Assembly: GCA_017633985.1 (NCBI GenBank)
Contig: JAGBOF010000012.1
Location: 34,662 to 98,661, forward strand
Direction: 5' to 3'
DNA length: 64,000 bases
Origin: Bacteroidales bacterium
Lineage (GTDB): Bacteria > Bacteroidota > Bacteroidia > Bacteroidales > P3
The notes beneath the pieces are model-generated. The model was not told where the DNA came from. It did no database searches and saw only the letters and a program-made list of their open reading frames with translations. The stretch's first letter is position 1. Every line of letters starts with the position of its first letter. The position numbers were made by a program, and so were the translations under genes. Below, one piece after another: positions 9,068 through 18,592 of this stretch.

Positions 9068-9932
9068 TTATCATTCGCATTCCACGTTCTGCGACGGCAA
9101 AAGCACAATGGAAGATATGGTTTTGTCCGCTGTAAATAACGGCTTTACGCATTGGGGATTTTCCGCTCACGCTCCCGTTTCTTATCCTAACACTTTCGCC
9201 TTAAAAAGTGAAGATTTCGATTCATATAAAGCCGAATACCTGCGGCTGAAAGACAAATACGGCAAACAAATCAAGCTTTACATCGGTTTGGAAATGGATT
9301 ACATTCCGCAACTTGCCGAAAACCTTAGGGAAAATGCAGAAAAGAATTACAAATTGGACTATTTCATCGGCAGCGTTCATCAAGTAAAAGAAAACAATCC
9401 GCAAATAAAAGTTACAAATGCCGATACTCAGACGTGGTTTATCGACGGCAGCAAAACGGAACCTTATGATGAGGGCTTGAAAACGCTGTTTGACGGCGAT
9501 ATAAAGCGGGCTGCGGGCTGTTATTTCACGCAGGAAATTGATATGATTAAGTTGTACCGTCCCGATGTGCTGGGTCATTGCGACAAAGTGGTAATGCACA
9601 ACAAAAACCGTTATTTCCGCATTGACGAACAGTGGTATAAAGATTTAGTTTACGGCCTTTTCGATGCAGTAATTGAGGCCTCAATTATCGTAGAAGTGAA
9701 CACACGCGGCATTTACCGCAAACGATATGAAGATTTCTACCCTTCAACGCCGTTTTTGAAGTATTTGATTGAGAAAAACGTCCCCTTAGTCGTTTCAACC
9801 GACTGCCACAAGGCCGAAGAAACCGATGCACTTTACAAAGATGCCGTTTTGATGTTAAAATCCTTAGGTTGCAAGGAACTGATGTACTTTGAAGATTCGT
9901 GGAAAGCCGAAAAAATCGATTGCTTTATATAG
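9051..9932 (+). CDS. PHP-domain phosphatase, histidinol-phosphatase type
   Basis: PHP-fold metal-dependent phosphoesterase of 293 residues. Metal ligands are visible as H8 and H10 (YHSHSTFCDG), the GLEMDYIP glutamate, the GSVHQ histidine, GHCDKV and the C-terminal STDCHK. This set matches HisK-type histidinol-phosphatase, which removes phosphate from L-histidinol phosphate. No other his genes are nearby, so the substrate is an inference. The start lies inside the U32 gene (17-base overlap). Confidence 0.82.
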   Translation: MKIKANYHSHSTFCDGKSTMEDMVLSAVNNGFTHWGFSAHAPVSYPNTFALKSEDFDSYKAEYLRLKDKYGKQIKLYIGLEMDYIPQLAENLRENAEKNYKLDYFIGSVHQVKENNPQIKVTNADTQTWFIDGSKTEPYDEGLKTLFDGDIKRAAGCYFTQEIDMIKLYRPDVLGHCDKVVMHNKNRYFRIDEQWYKDLVYGLFDAVIEASIIVEVNTRGIYRKRYEDFYPSTPFLKYLIEKNVPLVVSTDCHKAEETDALYKDAVLMLKSLGCKELMYFEDSWKAEKIDCFI

Positions 9933-9980
9933 ATGAAGGATGTTTTTGACGGTTTGAATGTCAAATAACAAAGCGTCGGT

Positions 9981-10066
9981 AAAATAACCAGGCAAATAAA
10001 AAAATTAAAGTGCGACAGAAATTTTTTTTCGTCGCACTTTAATTTTTTAAAACGCCTGATTATTTT
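9981..10066. repeat. Module array B with nested stems, convergent junction
   Basis: An 18-bp perfect stem (9999-10016 with 10031-10048, core AAAGTGCGAC/GTCGCACTTT) is nested in a 13-bp near-perfect stem (9981-9993 with 10054-10066). Core centres at about 9992, 10013, 10035 and 10055 keep the 21-bp step. Flanking A and T runs on both sides make it a plausible two-way terminator for the PHP gene and the biotin-carrier gene. Confidence 0.8.
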
Positions 10067-10341
10067 TATTCGGCAGCGTCAGGAATAATGTTAATCAAGA
10101 CATCGTTTTTAGAAACAGCCTGTCCCTTTTTGACATTTATCTTTTCTATCTTGCCGTCAACATTTGCGCAGATGTTATTGTCCATCTTCATGGCGTGCAA
10201 TGATAAAAGAGCGTCACCTTTTTTGACTTTCTGACCTTTCTTTACGAATATCTCCATTATATTTCCGGGTATAAAGGCATAAACTTCGCCCGCAGAAACC
10301 TGAACATATAATTGTCTGTAATGTTTTCTTTCTTCTGACAT
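10066..10341 (-). CDS. Biotin carboxyl carrier subunit
   Basis: Biotinyl domain protein of 91 residues; the biotin lysine is K52 in LHAMKMD. The flanking repeats GNIMEIFVKKGQKVKKGD and GKIEKINVKKGQAVSKND form the two half-barrels of the domain. It carries CO2 between the active sites of a biotin-dependent acyl-CoA carboxylase or decarboxylase. It lies 22 bases downstream of the carboxyltransferase gene, so they are one transcript. No Pro/Ala-rich linker or membrane anchor is present. Confidence 0.9.
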   Translation of the reverse strand: MSEERKHYRQLYVQVSAGEVYAFIPGNIMEIFVKKGQKVKKGDALLSLHAMKMDNNICANVDGKIEKINVKKGQAVSKNDVLINIIPDAAE

Positions 10342-10363
10342 AATTTTGTCCTCCTTTTATTTT

Positions 10364-11911
10364 TTAGAATGGCGGAAGTCCGTGTTTTTTAAACGGAGTT
10401 TCTTGCTGTTTATTCTGTGTCATTTTCAATGCATGCTCAATATATTTGCGTGTATCTTCCGGTCGGATAACCGAATCCACATATCCGTAAGATGCAGCAA
10501 CATATGGGTTGGCGAATTTCTCACGGTATTCGTCTATCTTCTCTTTACGCATTTTTTCAGGGTTGTCTGACTCTTTTATTTCCTTACGGAAAATAATGTT
10601 TGCAGCACCTTCAGGTCCCATAACTGCAATTTCAGCCGTCGGCCATGCAAATACGAAGTCTGCTTTCAAGTGCGAAGAACACATTGCTATGTATCCGCCG
10701 CCGTAAGCCTTGCGCAAAATAACCGTAATCTTCGGAACAGTGGCTTCAGAGTAAGCGTAAAGAATTTTTGCGCCGTGACGGATAACTCCTGCATGCTCTT
10801 GATCGATACCAGGTAAGTATCCCGGCAAATCAACCAAGGTAACAAGCGGAATATTAAACGCATCGCAGAAACGGATAAACCTTGCAGCTTTGTCAGATGA
10901 GTTGCAATCCAAAACACCTGCCATTGCACCAGGATTATTGGCAACAAAACCGACCGTTTCTCCGTCAATACGTCCGAAACCTATGGTTATATTAGGAGCA
11001 AACAGTTCCTGAATTTCCAGAAATTCGCTTCCGTCGGTCAAACCTTTGATAATATTTCTTACATCGTATGGCTGGGCAGGATCGGATGGGAAGATACCGT
11101 TTATTTTGTAGTCCTTACTGTTAGGTTTCTTACTTTCGAATCTGTCGGCTTTCTTTGTATTGTTCCAAGGTATGTAAGTAAACAAATCTTGTATCTGTTT
11201 GAAACATTCCTGTTCGCTTTCGGCAAAGAAATGTGCGTTACCGCTGACTTCTGCGTGCACTCTGGCTCCGCCCAAATCCTCTTTACTGATTTCTTCTCCC
11301 AATACGGTTTTGATAACGTCGGGACCGGTGATAAACATATTGGATATCTTGTCCACAACAAAGACAAAGTCCGTCAAAGCAGGGGAATAAACGGCACCGC
11401 CTGCGCACGGACCCAATATAACACTGATTTGAGGAATCACACCTGATGCCATAGTGTTGCGGTAAAAGATTTCGCCGTAACCTGCCAACGCATTAACGCC
11501 TTCCTGTATACGCGCACCGCCCGAATCATTGATACCGATGATAGGAGTACGCATTGCCATGGCGTGATCCATTATCTTGCAGATTTTTTTTGCGTGCATG
11601 TAACCCAAAGATCCGCCGCTTACCGTAAAATCTTGTGCATATATACAAACAGGATGTCCTTTTATCGTTCCCGTACCTGTTACAACTCCGTCGGCAGGCA
11701 GGATTTTTTTATCCATATCAAAATCCCGTCCCGAGTGTTGTATAAATAAATCATATTCGTGGAAAGAATCCTTATCCAAAAGAGACAATATACGCTCTCT
11801 TGCCGTAAGTTTGCCCGATGCTTTCTGCTTTTCAACGGCTTTTTCGCCGCCTCCCTGCAATGCTACCTGCATTCTTTCCTTCAATTCCTTTGTTTTACTG
11901 TTTATTGACAT
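10364..11911 (-). CDS. mmdA: Acyl-CoA carboxyltransferase subunit (methylmalonyl-CoA type)
   Basis: Carboxyltransferase of 515 residues that moves a carboxyl group between biotin and propionyl/methylmalonyl-CoA. Typical segments are GKLTARERI, the acyl-CoA site SGGARIQEGVNALAGYGEIFY, GPCAGGAVYSPALTDF, the biotin-site stretch LVTLVDLPGYLPGIDQEHAGVI and AYGGGYIAM. In Bacteroidota it belongs to the succinate-propionate route or to propionyl-CoA carboxylase. Neither a membrane decarboxylase beta subunit nor biotin carboxylase is adjacent, so the direction of the reaction is open. Confidence 0.9.
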   Translation of the reverse strand: MSINSKTKELKERMQVALQGGGEKAVEKQKASGKLTARERILSLLDKDSFHEYDLFIQHSGRDFDMDKKILPADGVVTGTGTIKGHPVCIYAQDFTVSGGSLGYMHAKKICKIMDHAMAMRTPIIGINDSGGARIQEGVNALAGYGEIFYRNTMASGVIPQISVILGPCAGGAVYSPALTDFVFVVDKISNMFITGPDVIKTVLGEEISKEDLGGARVHAEVSGNAHFFAESEQECFKQIQDLFTYIPWNNTKKADRFESKKPNSKDYKINGIFPSDPAQPYDVRNIIKGLTDGSEFLEIQELFAPNITIGFGRIDGETVGFVANNPGAMAGVLDCNSSDKAARFIRFCDAFNIPLVTLVDLPGYLPGIDQEHAGVIRHGAKILYAYSEATVPKITVILRKAYGGGYIAMCSSHLKADFVFAWPTAEIAVMGPEGAANIIFRKEIKESDNPEKMRKEKIDEYREKFANPYVAASYGYVDSVIRPEDTRKYIEHALKMTQNKQQETPFKKHGLPPF

Positions 11912-12013
11912 AATTCTTAAAATTTAAATCAACAAATTTTTAATTAGAATTGCGAAATTAATACATTTTATCCGAATAAAACTCCGTTTTGTCCAAAAAT
12001 ATACAAACTTTCA

Positions 12014-12048
12014 TGTGTTAAAGCCTGAATCAATTACGCTTTAACACA
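12014..12048 (-). terminator. Hairpin after the ABC exporter gene
   Basis: TGTGTTAAAGC (12014-12024) and GCTTTAACACA (12038-12048) form a perfect 11-bp stem between the ABC exporter and mmdA. On the reverse strand a T-rich stretch follows after a few bases. The rest of the 180-base gap shows no other structure. Confidence 0.6.
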
Positions 12049-12090
12049 CTTTAAACAAAACTAAAAATACTGAATATCACGCTGTAAGTT

Positions 12091-13923
12091 TCAGCCTACT
12101 TGCTGCATTTGATAGAGATTGTAATATATGCCGCCTTGGCGGTATAATTCCTCATGGGTTCCCTGTTCTTTTATCTCTCCGTTATCCAAAACTATAATTT
12201 TGTCGGCATTTACAACCGTACTTAAGCGGTGTGCAATTATTATTGTAGTACGGTTTTTGGATATATTGTCCAATGCAGCCTGCACTTTGCGCTCACTTTC
12301 CGTATCAAGTGCCGATGTAGCCTCATCCAATATAAGTATAGGGGAATTTTTCAGCACCGCCCTTGCAATGGATATTCTCTGCTTTTGTCCGCCGCTTAAC
12401 ATATCGCCTTTATCTCCTATATTGGTCTGGAATTTCTGCGGAAGCATCTCTATAAACTCCGTAGCATTGGCAGTAAGTGCTGCATTTTCTATTTCCTGCT
12501 GCGTATAATTACCTCCGAATGCAATGTTGGAAGCAACCGTATCGTTAAACAAAACAGTTTCTTGGGTTACCACCGATATATTCTTGCGTATATCCTCCCC
12601 TTTCAATTCATTTACCGAAATATCATCAAACAATATATCACCCTGACCGGCTTTTAACTGCCAAAACTTCTCAATTAAATCAGTCATTGTCGTTTTGCCG
12701 CTTCCCGAAGAGCCAACTATTGCCGTCGTTTTGCCTTTTTCAAATGTAAAATTAATGTTCTTCAGAACTTCATGCCCTTCAGTATAATTAAAATTAACGT
12801 TTTTAAACGTTATTCCGCTTTTTAAATCTTCAGGGAAAGGCTTTGGGTTCAATGGTTCTTCGATAATATTTTTGCTGTCTGTTATTTCCATTATACGGTT
12901 CATAGAAGCCGTACCGCGTTTGAAGTTATAATATGCCGTAGATGCGTCTTTGGCAGGTTTGATTATCAATATAAACAATATCAAATAGACAATAAACATC
13001 GTACTGCTCAAAGAAGACGACATAAAAACCTTATAAGACCCGAAAGCCAGCAAAACGGCTATCACGATGGATGAAAAAAATTCACTTTGGGGCGGAGCCA
13101 AATCAACACGTCTGTAAACACGGTTACGTATTTGCGTAAGCTTTTCATTAAAAGCATGGAAACGTTTGTTAACAAACGATGCTGCACCGAGCGATTTGAT
13201 TATTTTCTGTCCGTCTATGCTCTCCTCTATTGCGGAAATAAGAACCGCATTTTGGTCTTGCAATTCTTTGGAACTGCGGCGCAATTTCCTTGAAAGAAGC
13301 GATGTCAAAAAAGCAACCAAAGGGAATAACACCAAAGCGGCAACCGTAAGCAATGCGTCAATATACAACAACATTGCAAAATACAGCAATACCACAACAA
13401 CCGAATTGATCATCATCTGCACGGACTTAAGAACCGTTTCGTCAAATTCTATTATGTCCGAAGAAAAACGCGAAAGTAAATCGCCTTTCTTATATTTGCT
13501 TATAAAAACTATGTCCTGCAAAGAGAACTTTTTGAATATTGCCGAACGGATGTCACGTATGATATAATTGCGGGTGCGTCCTATCTGATATTGGCTCAAC
13601 CATGTAAAAACGTCTTTGAGAAAATATATTCCCAATATAATTAAGGTAAAGTAGATAAGGGCTTTTGTTTTACCGAATCCTAAAAACCATCCGTAAACCG
13701 TGTTCAACAAATTGTCAAGTTCCGATGATGACGATGCGGCAGCACCTGACGGAGTGAACAGAATTTGTAAAAAATTATTCAATGACAAAATGGAGCAAAT
13801 AGAAAACACACTCATCAAAACGACAAGTAAAAAATACAAAACATATTGCGATTTGTATCTGCCCGTAAACCGTGTTATAAAGTCCTTTTCTCCCTTTGTC
13901 ATTACCGTGTTATTTGCTTGCAA
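12091..13923 (-). CDS. ABC exporter, fused permease and ATPase (MsbA-like)
   Basis: Half-transporter of 610 residues. The N-terminal half has six membrane helices; the C-terminal half has Walker A GSSGSGKTT near residue 405, the signature LSGGQKQRISIARA, Walker B ILILDEATSALD and the switch histidine in IIIAHRLSTV. Such proteins work as homodimers that flip lipids or drugs; in this family lipid A flipping is the commonest proposal. It lies between an array (13926-14010) and a hairpin, so it seems to be a single-gene unit. Confidence 0.88.
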   Translation of the reverse strand: MQANNTVMTKGEKDFITRFTGRYKSQYVLYFLLVVLMSVFSICSILSLNNFLQILFTPSGAAASSSSELDNLLNTVYGWFLGFGKTKALIYFTLIILGIYFLKDVFTWLSQYQIGRTRNYIIRDIRSAIFKKFSLQDIVFISKYKKGDLLSRFSSDIIEFDETVLKSVQMMINSVVVVLLYFAMLLYIDALLTVAALVLFPLVAFLTSLLSRKLRRSSKELQDQNAVLISAIEESIDGQKIIKSLGAASFVNKRFHAFNEKLTQIRNRVYRRVDLAPPQSEFFSSIVIAVLLAFGSYKVFMSSSLSSTMFIVYLILFILIIKPAKDASTAYYNFKRGTASMNRIMEITDSKNIIEEPLNPKPFPEDLKSGITFKNVNFNYTEGHEVLKNINFTFEKGKTTAIVGSSGSGKTTMTDLIEKFWQLKAGQGDILFDDISVNELKGEDIRKNISVVTQETVLFNDTVASNIAFGGNYTQQEIENAALTANATEFIEMLPQKFQTNIGDKGDMLSGGQKQRISIARAVLKNSPILILDEATSALDTESERKVQAALDNISKNRTTIIIAHRLSTVVNADKIIVLDNGEIKEQGTHEELYRQGGIYYNLYQMQQVG

Positions 13924-13925
13924 AA

Positions 13926-14010
13926 ATAAAACGCTGTTTTATTTTATTAATCAGGCGTTTTAATTTACTGAAACGCCGTTTTAATTTCTTAAAACGCCTT
14001 CTTTTTTAAC
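13926..14010. repeat. 21-bp module array C, purB/ABC exporter junction
   Basis: Four modules with centres at 13934, 13955, 13976 and 13997, every step exactly 21 bp. Each has the AAAACGCCGTTTTAATTT type sequence with changes in one arm. It starts right after the purB stop and ends at the ABC exporter start, both genes reading leftward. Confidence 0.85.
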
Positions 14011-15360
14011 TTATTCATTATCAGGATATATTCCTATGTAATTTTGCGGGGTTATTTTACGCATTCTTTCCTTTATTTCTTCGCTTACATTCAACGTCTT
14101 GATAAACTCCTGAATGGAATCTTTGGTTATACGGGCGTTGGTGCGGGTTAAGGCTTTTAACGTCTCGTATGCGTTAGGGTAATCAATGCTCCGCAGTATT
14201 GTCTGCAATGCTTCTGCCACTACAGCCCAATTATTTTTCAAATCTTCATTGACCTTTTCTTCGTTAAGTATCAATTTGCCGATACCTTTCTTTATTGAAG
14301 CCAAAGCAATCAATATATGGGCGATAGGAACGCCTATGTTACGGCTAACGGTTGAGTCCGTAAGGTCGCGTTGCATACGGGAAATAGGCAGTTTCATCGA
14401 AAGATGTGTCAAAACAGCGTTTGCCATACCGAGATTTCCCTCCGCATTTTCGAAATCAATAGGATTGACCTTATGAGGCATTGCCGAAGATCCGACTTCA
14501 CCCTCTTTAATTTTTTGTTTGAAGTATTCCATTGAGATGTACATCCAAATATCGCGGCAAAAATCTATCAAAATGGTGTTAATACGCCTTAAATTGTCAA
14601 AATACGCCGCCATATTGTCGTAATTCTCTATTTGGGTCGTATAAAGTGAACGTTCAAGACCTAAAGACGCCACAAACTCATCGCCGAATTTAATCCAATC
14701 ATATTGAGGAAACGCAATATTGTGGGCATTGTAGTTTCCCGTTGCTCCGCCGAACTTTGCGTTAAAAGGAATCATTGCAAAATATGCCAATTGCTGCTCC
14801 AAACGGTATGCAAATACTTTAAACTCTTTGCCTAAAGATGTCGGAGATGCTGGTTGTCCGTGAGTATGTGCAAGCATAGGCACGTCCTTCCACTGACGGG
14901 CGTTTTCATTTATCAAATCTATAATCTCATTTAATTGAGGCAGCAATACGTTGTCATTACAATCCTTTATACTCAAAGGAACCGATGTATTATTCACATC
15001 CTGTGACGTTAAACCGAAATGAATATACTCCTTATGTGCAGAAAGTCCCATTTCGTCAAACCGCTGTTTGATAAAATATTCGACAGCCTTTACATCATGG
15101 TTGGTAATCTTCTCTATATCCTTTATTTTTTGAGCATCATCCAAAGAAAAATTGCGGTAAATATCCCTTAATTTCTCAAAATTGTCATGATTAAAGTCTT
15201 TCAAAGCCTCAAGCGGAATATTGCAAAGAGCAATGAAGTATTCAATCTCTACTTTTACCCTGTAATTTATCAAAGCCCGTTCGGAAAAATAATTTTCCAA
15301 TACCTCAACCTTATTTCTGTACCTTCCGTCAATAGGAGATATTGCACTTAAAACATCCAT
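14011..15360 (-). CDS. purB: Adenylosuccinate lyase
   Basis: Purine synthesis enzyme (449 residues) that releases fumarate from SAICAR and from adenylosuccinate. The fumarase/aspartase superfamily signature GSSAMPHKVNPIDFEN is present near residue 290, with LAHTHGQPASPT and HFGLTSQDVNNT giving the catalytic histidine and substrate-binding residues. The N-terminus SAISPIDGRYRNKV is typical of the E. coli-type long form. Arrays lie on both sides, so it is probably its own transcription unit. Confidence 0.96.
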   Translation of the reverse strand: MDVLSAISPIDGRYRNKVEVLENYFSERALINYRVKVEIEYFIALCNIPLEALKDFNHDNFEKLRDIYRNFSLDDAQKIKDIEKITNHDVKAVEYFIKQRFDEMGLSAHKEYIHFGLTSQDVNNTSVPLSIKDCNDNVLLPQLNEIIDLINENARQWKDVPMLAHTHGQPASPTSLGKEFKVFAYRLEQQLAYFAMIPFNAKFGGATGNYNAHNIAFPQYDWIKFGDEFVASLGLERSLYTTQIENYDNMAAYFDNLRRINTILIDFCRDIWMYISMEYFKQKIKEGEVGSSAMPHKVNPIDFENAEGNLGMANAVLTHLSMKLPISRMQRDLTDSTVSRNIGVPIAHILIALASIKKGIGKLILNEEKVNEDLKNNWAVVAEALQTILRSIDYPNAYETLKALTRTNARITKDSIQEFIKTLNVSEEIKERMRKITPQNYIGIYPDNE

Positions 15361-15421
15361 ATTGCTTATAATTTTATTAATCTGTTTACTTATAATTTTT
15401 TATCCGTCATCACACAAAATT

Positions 15422-15480
15422 AAAACGCTGTCTTATCTGAACGGAACGCTGTTTTATTCCACTAAAACGCCGTTTTAATT
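15422..15480. repeat. 21-bp module array D, before purB
   Basis: Three modules with centres 15428, 15449 and 15470, steps of exactly 21 bp, of the AAAACGCTGTCTTA and AAAACGCCGTTTTAATT types. It lies after the CpsB-like gene and before purB, both reading leftward. Confidence 0.82.
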
Positions 15481-15499
15481 CCTTTATTATGACTTATTG

Positions 15500-16231
15500 T
15501 TAAAACATACTGTTCATCAATCTGTCCGATTCCGTCAATTTGTATAAATATTTATTGGTTTTAGCCTTTGCAATTCCGTCCAAATGTTTTTGATGGTGCA
15601 AATCCGAACCTGCAATATCTATATAATCTTGCTTTATCAACCATTCGGCGAATTTTTGCGTAGGTTTGTCGTAAAAACCTATCAAAGAAAGTATATTTAA
15701 CTGAAACAAAATATTGGAATCGTGCAGATACTTTATCATATCTGGCTGTTCCCTCAAATACAAATACCTTTCGGGATGGGCAAGTATGAGATTGTAACCC
15801 GCAGACTGCAATTCAAATACCGTATCCTTTATTCCCATAGGCAGAGATGTGAAAGGAAACTCTATAAGAAGATATTTGTTCCGCCCGAAATGCTTCAGTT
15901 CACCTCTTTTGAAATGCCCATAAAAACCTTCGTCTATTGTGTGCTCGGCGCCTACCTCCAACTCCATAGGAATATTCACTTGCTCCAATGCATAACGCAC
16001 ATCCTGCAATCTGTTTTCGAATTCTCCCGTATCATTATCAAAAGAGCCGAACCTAACATGCGGAGTTATGATCATTTTTCTGTATCCTAACTCATACATT
16101 CCTTTGATTAAATGGACCGATTCCCTCATTCCGTCAGCTCCGTCATCGATTCCGGGCAACATGTGCGAATGTATATCCGTTTTCAAAAACGAAAAATCAA
16201 CTTCCTTCTTATTTCCGAATAACCATCCCAT
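15500..16231 (-). CDS. CpsB/YwqE-type tyrosine-protein phosphatase (PHP family)
   Basis: PHP-fold metalloenzyme of 243 residues. The motif DIHSHMLPGIDDGA (H21, H23) gives the first metal ligands; ITPHVRFG, AHPERY and GSDLHH provide the rest. In capsule loci this family dephosphorylates the tyrosine kinase that controls polysaccharide export. No kinase or capsule gene is close by, so its target is unknown here. It lies 9 bases downstream of rpe and is probably co-transcribed with it. Confidence 0.87.
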   Translation of the reverse strand: MGWLFGNKKEVDFSFLKTDIHSHMLPGIDDGADGMRESVHLIKGMYELGYRKMIITPHVRFGSFDNDTGEFENRLQDVRYALEQVNIPMELEVGAEHTIDEGFYGHFKRGELKHFGRNKYLLIEFPFTSLPMGIKDTVFELQSAGYNLILAHPERYLYLREQPDMIKYLHDSNILFQLNILSLIGFYDKPTQKFAEWLIKQDYIDIAGSDLHHQKHLDGIAKAKTNKYLYKLTESDRLMNSMF

Positions 16232-16240
16232 TTTTCATCA

Positions 16241-16885
16241 TCATTTTTTTAATTCATGTATTGTTTCCTTAGGATTTGGTGAAGAAAATACCGCACTTCC
16301 AGCTACCAAAACATCAGCTCCTGCTTGGTAAAGCAAATGCGAATTCTCTGTATTGACTCCTCCGTCTATTTCGATAAGGGTTTGAAGACCTCTTTCATCA
16401 ATCATTTGCTTCAAAAGGCGTATTTTACCGTACGTATTTTCTATAAACTTCTGTCCTCCGAACCCCGGATTGACTGACATAAGCAAAACCATATCGCAAA
16501 GAGGCAATATATCCTGCAAAAGTATCACCGGAGTATGCGGATTGAGCGCAACGGCGGGACGCATTCCTAAATCCTTTATTGCCGACAGACTTCTGTGCAA
16601 ATGCCTGCATGCTTCATAATGCACGCTCAATATATCCGCTCCGCATTTTTTGAAATCCTCAAAATATCTGTCGGGATCCTCTATCATAAGATGCACGTCA
16701 AGAGGCTGCAATGCGTGTTTTTTGATATGCTTTATTACAGGCTGTCCGAAAGATATGTTAGGAACGAATTTTCCGTCCATAACATCAACGTGAACCCAAT
16801 CGTTTTCACTTTGATTAAGCATCTCTATCTCCTGTTGCAACTTTCCGAAATCGGCACTTAACAAAGAAGCCGCTACCATTCCCAT
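16241..16885 (-). CDS. rpe: Ribulose-phosphate 3-epimerase
   Basis: TIM-barrel enzyme of 214 residues that interconverts ribulose-5-phosphate and xylulose-5-phosphate in the pentose phosphate pathway. Hallmarks are AASLLSADFGKL at the start, VHVDVMDGKFVPNISFG with metal-binding His and Asp, DVHLMIEDP, VLLMSVNPGFGGQ and the EIDGGVN phosphate-binding end. A second ATG two codons in is equally possible. A -7-like CAAAGATA (16939-16946, reverse strand) lies upstream. Confidence 0.95.
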   Translation of the reverse strand: MGMVAASLLSADFGKLQQEIEMLNQSENDWVHVDVMDGKFVPNISFGQPVIKHIKKHALQPLDVHLMIEDPDRYFEDFKKCGADILSVHYEACRHLHRSLSAIKDLGMRPAVALNPHTPVILLQDILPLCDMVLLMSVNPGFGGQKFIENTYGKIRLLKQMIDERGLQTLIEIDGGVNTENSHLLYQAGADVLVAGSAVFSSPNPKETIHELKK

Positions 16886-17149
16886 AATTTTATATTATAA
16901 ATGTTTATAATCAACAATACTTCGTACATTCGAATTTGCAAAGATACAAAAAATTATCATATTACTGATATCCGATGCAGATTTATTTAATTATAAAACA
17001 ACCGCTGCAGCATATAACCATACATATATATTATATAAAGGTATCTTTCAGTTTTAAAACGCAACTGAACATGCAAATGAAAAAAGAATGCACAAAAAAT
17101 AATTAGTTTATTTTTACGTTTATTGTCCTGAATAAATAAAGAGACAATT

Positions 17150-18052
17150 ATGTGGCTAAAAAAGCATAAAAGTTTACTGATGCCCGTATCTATGTTAATA
17201 GGTATTGTCGGTTACAAGCTGCTTGCCGGGCTGATGTTTATAGTTCCTTTTACCGTAGCAGTGATGTTTTTTCTGGCGTATTGCTCGGTGGATTTCCGAA
17301 GATTGAGTTTTACAAAAACAAACATCGCAATGCTTATCCTGCACATAGTGTTTATCTTTGTTTTCTACGGTTTTGCCAAACTGTTATTCTCCGATACGGT
17401 ATCCAAAGGTGTTTTGATGTGTGCAATATGCCCCGCCGCGGCATCGTCTTCGGCAATCATCATAATGCTTGGCGGAAACAAGGAAGTAGGCATCACACAT
17501 ATTATTCTGGATAATGTCTTGATTTCATTTTTAGCGCCATTGATTCTGTCGGCTGTGGAACCGCAGGCAGATTTTTCTTATATTATGTCGGTTATAGATA
17601 TTCTGAAAAAAATATTCCCGCTTTTGATTCTCCCGATACTGGTAACTGCGCTATTAAAACGTTTAAAACCCAAATGGACCGTTGCGATTGCCGAATACAA
17701 CTGGCTGTCTTTGCTGTTTTGGTCGGTGTCTTTGGCAATTATTTTCTCACGTACCACCGATATGATAGTAAATGCGTCCGCCCAAGACATGAAAGATATA
17801 ATTATAATGTCGTCTATTTCTTTGGTTGTGTGCATTCTGCAGTTCGGATTGGGAAAATATATAGGCAAAAAGCTGCATAATTCCGTTGCCGTCACACAAG
17901 GTTTGGCACAGAAGAACACTTCTTTGGGTATTTGGCTTGCCCACGCATACCTTGCCAATCCTTTGAGCATCATATTCTCGGCTGCGTATTCTTTATACCA
18001 AAATCTGATAAATTCATGGCAGGTTTACCGTCACGATAAGAAGAATAATTAG
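17150..18052 (+). CDS. Bile acid:sodium symporter (BASS) family transporter
   Basis: Integral membrane protein of 300 residues with about nine to ten hydrophobic helices. The segment MCAICPAAASSSAIIIMLGGN fits the first crossover motif of the family, and AVTQGLAQKNTSLGIWLAHAYL fits the second, with the Gln/Asn residues that bind sodium and substrate. The substrate is unknown; bacterial members carry bile acids, pantoate and other organic anions. It diverges from rpe and runs toward the DUF1294 gene, with array E between. Confidence 0.82.
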   Translation: MWLKKHKSLLMPVSMLIGIVGYKLLAGLMFIVPFTVAVMFFLAYCSVDFRRLSFTKTNIAMLILHIVFIFVFYGFAKLLFSDTVSKGVLMCAICPAAASSSAIIIMLGGNKEVGITHIILDNVLISFLAPLILSAVEPQADFSYIMSVIDILKKIFPLLILPILVTALLKRLKPKWTVAIAEYNWLSLLFWSVSLAIIFSRTTDMIVNASAQDMKDIIIMSSISLVVCILQFGLGKYIGKKLHNSVAVTQGLAQKNTSLGIWLAHAYLANPLSIIFSAAYSLYQNLINSWQVYRHDKKNN

Positions 18053-18097
18053 ACCTTTGTAAGCTATTTATTTTCACCTATCTGCATTTACCGAAAA

Positions 18098-18180
18098 TAA
18101 AACGCCGTTTCAATAAATTTTTATCGCTGATTAATAAATTTTTATCGCTGATTAATTTCGTAAAACGCCGTAATATTTTT
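18098..18180. repeat. 21-bp module array E, convergent junction
   Basis: Four modules with centres 18105, 18127, 18148 and 18168. The two middle modules are identical 21-bp tandem copies (18112-18132 and 18133-18153) of the TTTATCGCTGATTAATAAAT type; the outer two are AAAACGCCG type. It lies between the ends of the BASS transporter and DUF1294 genes. Confidence 0.88.
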
Positions 18181-18206
18181 TTCAGGTGCAACAAGAGGGA
18201 ATTTTA

Positions 18207-18476
18207 TCACAAAAAACGTGTCATAATAAAATACATTAACGCCAATTGAAGTAACACTATTACAGGCAAACCTATTCTGAATTTCTTATGACGCGTCTTA
18301 TGTCTGAACAAATCCATACCCAACAAAGCCCCTATGTTTCCTCCAAGTGCAGCAATGAGCAATAACGAAAATTCACTTATACGCCGCTGATTCCGTTTGC
18401 TTTTGTATTTATCAAATCCGTATAGTAAAAATGCCGCAACGTTAATCAAAACTAAATAAATGACTGAAAAGTGCAT
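18207..18476 (-). CDS. DUF1294 small membrane protein
   Basis: An 89-residue protein with a hydrophobic N-terminal helix, a YGFDKYKSKRNQRRISE basic stretch, the ALGGNIGALLGMDLFRHKTRHKKF segment typical of DUF1294, and a C-terminal helix. Three membrane segments are likely. The role of this family is unknown. It lies alone between array E and sodB. Confidence 0.85.
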   Translation of the reverse strand: MHFSVIYLVLINVAAFLLYGFDKYKSKRNQRRISEFSLLLIAALGGNIGALLGMDLFRHKTRHKKFRIGLPVIVLLQLALMYFIMTRFL

Positions 18477-18592
18477 GGAAATACCCGTTTAAAAAATCCG
18501 TTTATACAAAAAATTGTTTCAACCATTGATAAACAAATAAAAAATCCGTCTTTACTGCGACGGATATATATAATGTATAAGCAAAAAGCGTA

